This document shows positions 61,174-64,000 of a stretch of DNA of 64,000 nucleotides, one piece after another; within the stretch, counting starts at the first letter, position 1; each line of letters starts with the position of its first letter. This stretch comes from DASUPK01 sp963815665 (GTDB lineage Bacteria; Actinomycetota; Thermoleophilia; Solirubrobacterales; 70-9): contig CAWFHN010000016.1 of the NCBI GenBank assembly GCA_963815665.1, forward strand, positions 252,029 through 316,028. Reading direction: 5' to 3'. The translations under genes were made by a program, and so were the position numbers. The notes under the pieces are model-generated. The model had not been told where the DNA came from. It searched no databases and saw only the letters and a program-made list of their open reading frames with translations.

Positions 61174-63123
61174 CTACCAAACGGGCTGGGATGCGCGGGG
61201 CTTCCGGGGAGCCGTGGCTCGATCGACGAATGTCCGCTGCCATAGCTCGAGCACGACCAGCGCCCAGATCCGCAGCGCGTTGTCGGCGGTGCCCGCCTCG
61301 TTGTCGCGAACCAGTCCGCGGACCGCGTCGGGGTCGAACAGGCCGCGGTCGCGAATCGTCGCCGGGGACAGGCAGTCATCGATCAGCGGCCGAAGCTCGC
61401 CGCCCATCCAGGCTCTCAGGGGGGCGCCGAACCCGGCCTTGGGTCGCCAGATGACCGACTCGGGCAGCACCCCCTGCATGGCCCGCTTGAGAACGTACTT
61501 GCGCGTCGTTCGCCTCAGCTTGAGCCGCGGGGGGATGCGGCCCGCCAGCTCGACCACCTCGTCGTCGAGCAGCGGGACCCGTACCTCCGTCGAAGCCGCC
61601 ATGCTCATCCTGTCCGTGTAGGCCAGGTTGAGACAGGGAAGGAACGTCTTCATGTCGACGTAGAGGAGCTGGTTGAGCCAGTCCTCGTCCTCTCGGTGCG
61701 ACATGTATTCGCGGTGCCCATGAAGCGCATCGTGCGAGCGGACCTCGCTGCGGAGCTCGCTGCTGAGGAGGCCGAACAGCTCTTCGGACCGGTAGTAGGA
61801 GCTGTAGGTGAGGTAGCGGTCCGTGAGGGGCTGGTCGATGCCGCGGAGGAGCTTCATCAGGTTCCTGCGAGGACCACGCCACCGCCCCGGCCCCCCCATC
61901 GTCAACCTGCCATCGAGCGACGTCCGGATGGAGGTGCGGAGGGCTCGAGGGAGGCGGTCGGCCGACCGGGTCAGTTGGGCCGCCAGATGACGCGGGTAGC
62001 CGGCGAAGATCTCGTCGGCGCCCATCCCGCTGAGGATCACGGTGAGCCTCTCGCGTGCGGCGGCACAGATCAGATAGGTCGTGATCGCAGCGGGATCGGC
62101 GATCGGCTCGTCCAAGTGCCAGATGAGCCGGGGCAGAAGGTCGACGATCTCAGGCGAGAGCACGCGCTCGCGATGGTCGAGTCCCAGCTCCCGGGCGAGC
62201 CTGCGCGCGTAGCGGAGATCGTCGGGAACGATCTCGTGCGCCAGGTCCTCCTCGCTGAACCCGACGGTGTAGGCGGTCACGCTCGGTGAGGCGCCCCTCA
62301 TGGTGGCCACCACGGCGCCCGAATCCAGGCCTCCGCTGAGGAAGCCGCCGAGCGGAACATCGGAGACCATCTGCCGGCGAATGGCGGCCTGGGTCGTCTC
62401 GCGAACCCGCTCGGCCCAGTTCGCCTCGGAGACGCCGCCCTCCACCCCGAAGCTCGCGTCCCAGTACTGCCTCACAGCCAGCTCACCGTCCGCGTACCGC
62501 GCGCAGTGCCCCGCCGGCAGCTGGTGGATGCCGTCGAACAGGGTTCCCGGATCGGGAACCCAGAGGAAGGTCAGATAGTCGGCGATCGCGGTGTGCCGCA
62601 GCGAGGGCCGACGAAGGGCCGGGAGCAGCGCCTTCAGCTCCGAGGCAAAGTAGAGAGCGCCATCCTGCTCCGCGTGGTAGAGCGGCTTCACCCCGAGCCG
62701 GTCGCGCGCCAGGAAGAGCTCGTCCAGCTCGCTATCCCAGATCGCGAGGGCGAAGATCCCGTTCAGGCGGTCCAGCATTCCCTCCCCGTAACGGGCGTAC
62801 ATCGCCAGCAGCACCTCGGTGTCGCAATTCGACCGGAAGCGGAAGCCGTCCGACCGCAGCTCGGAACGAAGCTTGCGGAAGTTGTAGAGCTCGCCGTTGT
62901 AGGTGATCCAGTACCGGTCCGCATGGACCATCGGCTGCGCGCCCCTCGCGCTCGTGTCCAGAATGCTGAGGCGGCGGTGACCCAGCGCCGCGGGGACCGA
63001 GGCATCGGAGGCCGGGAAGAGCTCGATCCCCTCGCCGTCTGGGCCTCGATGGGCCAGTGACGCCGTCATCGATTCGATCAGGTCCCTGTCCGCCCGGCCG
63101 ACGAAGCCGCAGATCCCGCACAC
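61174..63123 (-). CDS. asnB: Asparagine synthase (glutamine-hydrolysing) / glycan amidotransferase
   Basis: A 649-residue class II amidotransferase. The N-terminal nucleophile domain starts MCGICGFVGRADRD with Cys2. The catalytic segment HRGPDGEGIELF and RLSILDTSARGAQPMVHADR follow. The synthetase domain has the ATP-binding loop GGFLSGGLDSGAVVATMRGA near 240, with YTVGFSEEDL. In polysaccharide loci, AsnB-like proteins may amidate sugar acids rather than make asparagine. It leads a run with the acyltransferase and flippase. Confidence 0.9.
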   Translation of the reverse strand: MCGICGFVGRADRDLIESMTASLAHRGPDGEGIELFPASDASVPAALGHRRLSILDTSARGAQPMVHADRYWITYNGELYNFRKLRSELRSDGFRFRSNCDTEVLLAMYARYGEGMLDRLNGIFALAIWDSELDELFLARDRLGVKPLYHAEQDGALYFASELKALLPALRRPSLRHTAIADYLTFLWVPDPGTLFDGIHQLPAGHCARYADGELAVRQYWDASFGVEGGVSEANWAERVRETTQAAIRRQMVSDVPLGGFLSGGLDSGAVVATMRGASPSVTAYTVGFSEEDLAHEIVPDDLRYARRLARELGLDHRERVLSPEIVDLLPRLIWHLDEPIADPAAITTYLICAAARERLTVILSGMGADEIFAGYPRHLAAQLTRSADRLPRALRTSIRTSLDGRLTMGGPGRWRGPRRNLMKLLRGIDQPLTDRYLTYSSYYRSEELFGLLSSELRSEVRSHDALHGHREYMSHREDEDWLNQLLYVDMKTFLPCLNLAYTDRMSMAASTEVRVPLLDDEVVELAGRIPPRLKLRRTTRKYVLKRAMQGVLPESVIWRPKAGFGAPLRAWMGGELRPLIDDCLSPATIRDRGLFDPDAVRGLVRDNEAGTADNALRIWALVVLELWQRTFVDRATAPRKPRASQPVW

Positions 63124-63270
63124 GGGCTACGCCATCCCCGGGTTGGGGAGCGTGAGTCTCAGGTGGGATCTCACGTTGGGTGGGGTGCGTCACGTGGCAT
63201 CACTAAGAACAACGCGCCGCAGCGTCAGAGCTTGTCCCGCGGTTGCGCGGTCCGTCGCGGAAAGGGCTTG

Positions 63271-64000
63271 ATGCGGCAGATCGCTCGCCGGCTCAAGGAC
63301 GGGAGCCTTGATCTGATCGAGGTTCCCGACCCGAGGCCGGCGCCAGGGGCCGCGGCCGTCAGAGTGGATGCGTCGATTCTGAGCGCCGGGACCGAGCGCG
63401 CCACGCTCGACCTCGCCCGCAAGAGCCTGATCGCAAAGGCCCGCGCGCGGCCTGACCAGGCACGGCAGGTCGTCGAGCGCATGCGCCGAGAGGGCGTTAG
63501 CTCCACGCTCACCCTCGTGCGCCAGAGGCTCGAGGAGCTCGGGCCTCTCGGGTACAGCGCCGCCGGCGTCGTCGTCGAGGCGGGCGAGGAGGCCAGGGGG
63601 CTCTCACCAGGAGATCGCGTCGCGATCGGCGGCGGCGGCTTCGCGAGCCATGCCGAGATCGACGTCGTGCCATCCCTGCTCTGCGCAAAGGTGCCGGACG
63701 GCGTGTCCGCGGAGGACGCCGCCTTCGCCACGCTCGGTGCGATCGCGCTGAACGGCTGGCGCCGGGCGGAGGTACAGGTCGGGTCGACGGTGGCCGTAGT
63801 CGGACTCGGGCTCATCGGCCAGCTGGCGGTTCGAATCGCCAGGGCTGCGGGCTGTCGGGTAGTCGGAGTGGACCTCAATTCCGAGCTCGTCGAGCTCGCG
63901 CGCTCGGCGGGCGCCGATGCACGGGTCCGCTCGGATCTCGAGGGTGGCTCACACTGGGAGGACTCCGCCGACGCGGTGCTCGTCTGCGCTGCATCGGACT
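63271..64000 (+). CDS. Zinc-type alcohol dehydrogenase-like, probably two-domain oxidoreductase (runs off right edge)
   Basis: The first 243 codons of an MDR-family dehydrogenase. VRVDASILSAGTERATLDLA, a helical insert with KARARPDQARQVVERM, YSAAGVVVEAGEEARGLSPG, and the NAD(P) fold TVAVVGLGLIGQLAVRIARA near 170 are visible. This insert and context match the bi-domain proteins in surface-glycan clusters that fuse an alcohol dehydrogenase to a Gfo/Idh/MocA domain. The second domain is beyond the window. It is divergent from asnB, with 147 bases between (63124-63270) in which I see nothing definite. Confidence 0.78.
   Translation, partial: MRQIARRLKDGSLDLIEVPDPRPAPGAAAVRVDASILSAGTERATLDLARKSLIAKARARPDQARQVVERMRREGVSSTLTLVRQRLEELGPLGYSAAGVVVEAGEEARGLSPGDRVAIGGGGFASHAEIDVVPSLLCAKVPDGVSAEDAAFATLGAIALNGWRRAEVQVGSTVAVVGLGLIGQLAVRIARAAGCRVVGVDLNSELVELARSAGADARVRSDLEGGSHWEDSADAVLVCAASD

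Noticed and set aside
63225..63878. A 217-residue minus-strand frame at the right edge
   Set aside because: It is antisense to a clear dehydrogenase that lacks a stop only because the window ends.

Overview
This 64 kb window is dense, GC-rich bacterial chromosome with no intergenic stretch above about 210 bases, many GTG starts, many 4-base ATGA/GTGA gene overlaps and several apparently leaderless transcripts. Together with an actinobacterial-type transaldolase, a GH15 trehalase, a GlnR-like orphan regulator, a PspC/histidine kinase/LuxR-type cassette and many TetR regulators, this points to an actinobacterium. The gene mix would suit Thermoleophilia/Solirubrobacterales, but that placement is an inference. 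I saw no rRNA or tRNA, CRISPR array, insertion sequence, phage or attachment site.

Layout. 1-2.1 kb: the 5' part of a PLP-dependent decarboxylase, then a phosphate transporter with its DUF47 partner. 2.1-12.7 kb: a long minus-strand run (zwf paralogue, GH15 trehalase, GMC oxidoreductase, NDH-2, aldose epimerase, cyclase-family hydrolase, cydA, cydB), mostly joined by 4-base overlaps. It reads as free-glucose oxidation feeding a quinol oxidase. Its G6PDH paralogue has lost the conserved phosphate-contacting lysine. 12.8-16.3 kb: a zinc-ribbon microprotein and a LiaF-like/sensor kinase/response regulator cassette. 16.3-31.1 kb: pentose phosphate genes (pgi, tal, tkt, rpiA, pgl, gnd and a normal zwf), interrupted by a MerR/aldo-keto reductase unit, an ArsR/SRPBCC/DUF899/DUF2182 unit with a divergent second DUF899 gene, and an OsmC protein. 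31-44 kb: cyclophilin, SDRs, cupin/TetR pair, RDD protein, glutamate decarboxylase, secreted or anchored hydrolases, a TetR/SDR/carboxymuconolactone decarboxylase unit, an esterase and a P450. 44.2-51.1 kb: a nitrite assimilation locus (formate/nitrite transporter, NirD, NirB facing glutamine synthetase, a GlnR-like regulator and a TrpD2-like protein) with GlnR-box-like repeats in the shared intergenic region. 51-56.8 kb: a secreted alpha/beta hydrolase with a divergent QsdR-type TetR, a PAP2 protein, a 5'-3' exonuclease, and an MBL hydrolase with a divergent TetR. 56.7-64 kb: an unrecognised conserved exported protein and a surface-glycan locus (asparagine synthetase, hexapeptide acyltransferase, flippase, a glycosyltransferase 2 gene broken by four single-base shifts, and the start of a two-domain dehydrogenase).

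The most interesting signals are the trehalose/glucose oxidation operon with its altered zwf paralogue, the GlnR-box array, a textbook MerR operator inside a 19-bp promoter spacer that would give a leaderless message, several palindromes between divergent regulator/target pairs, and the multiply frameshifted glycosyltransferase.
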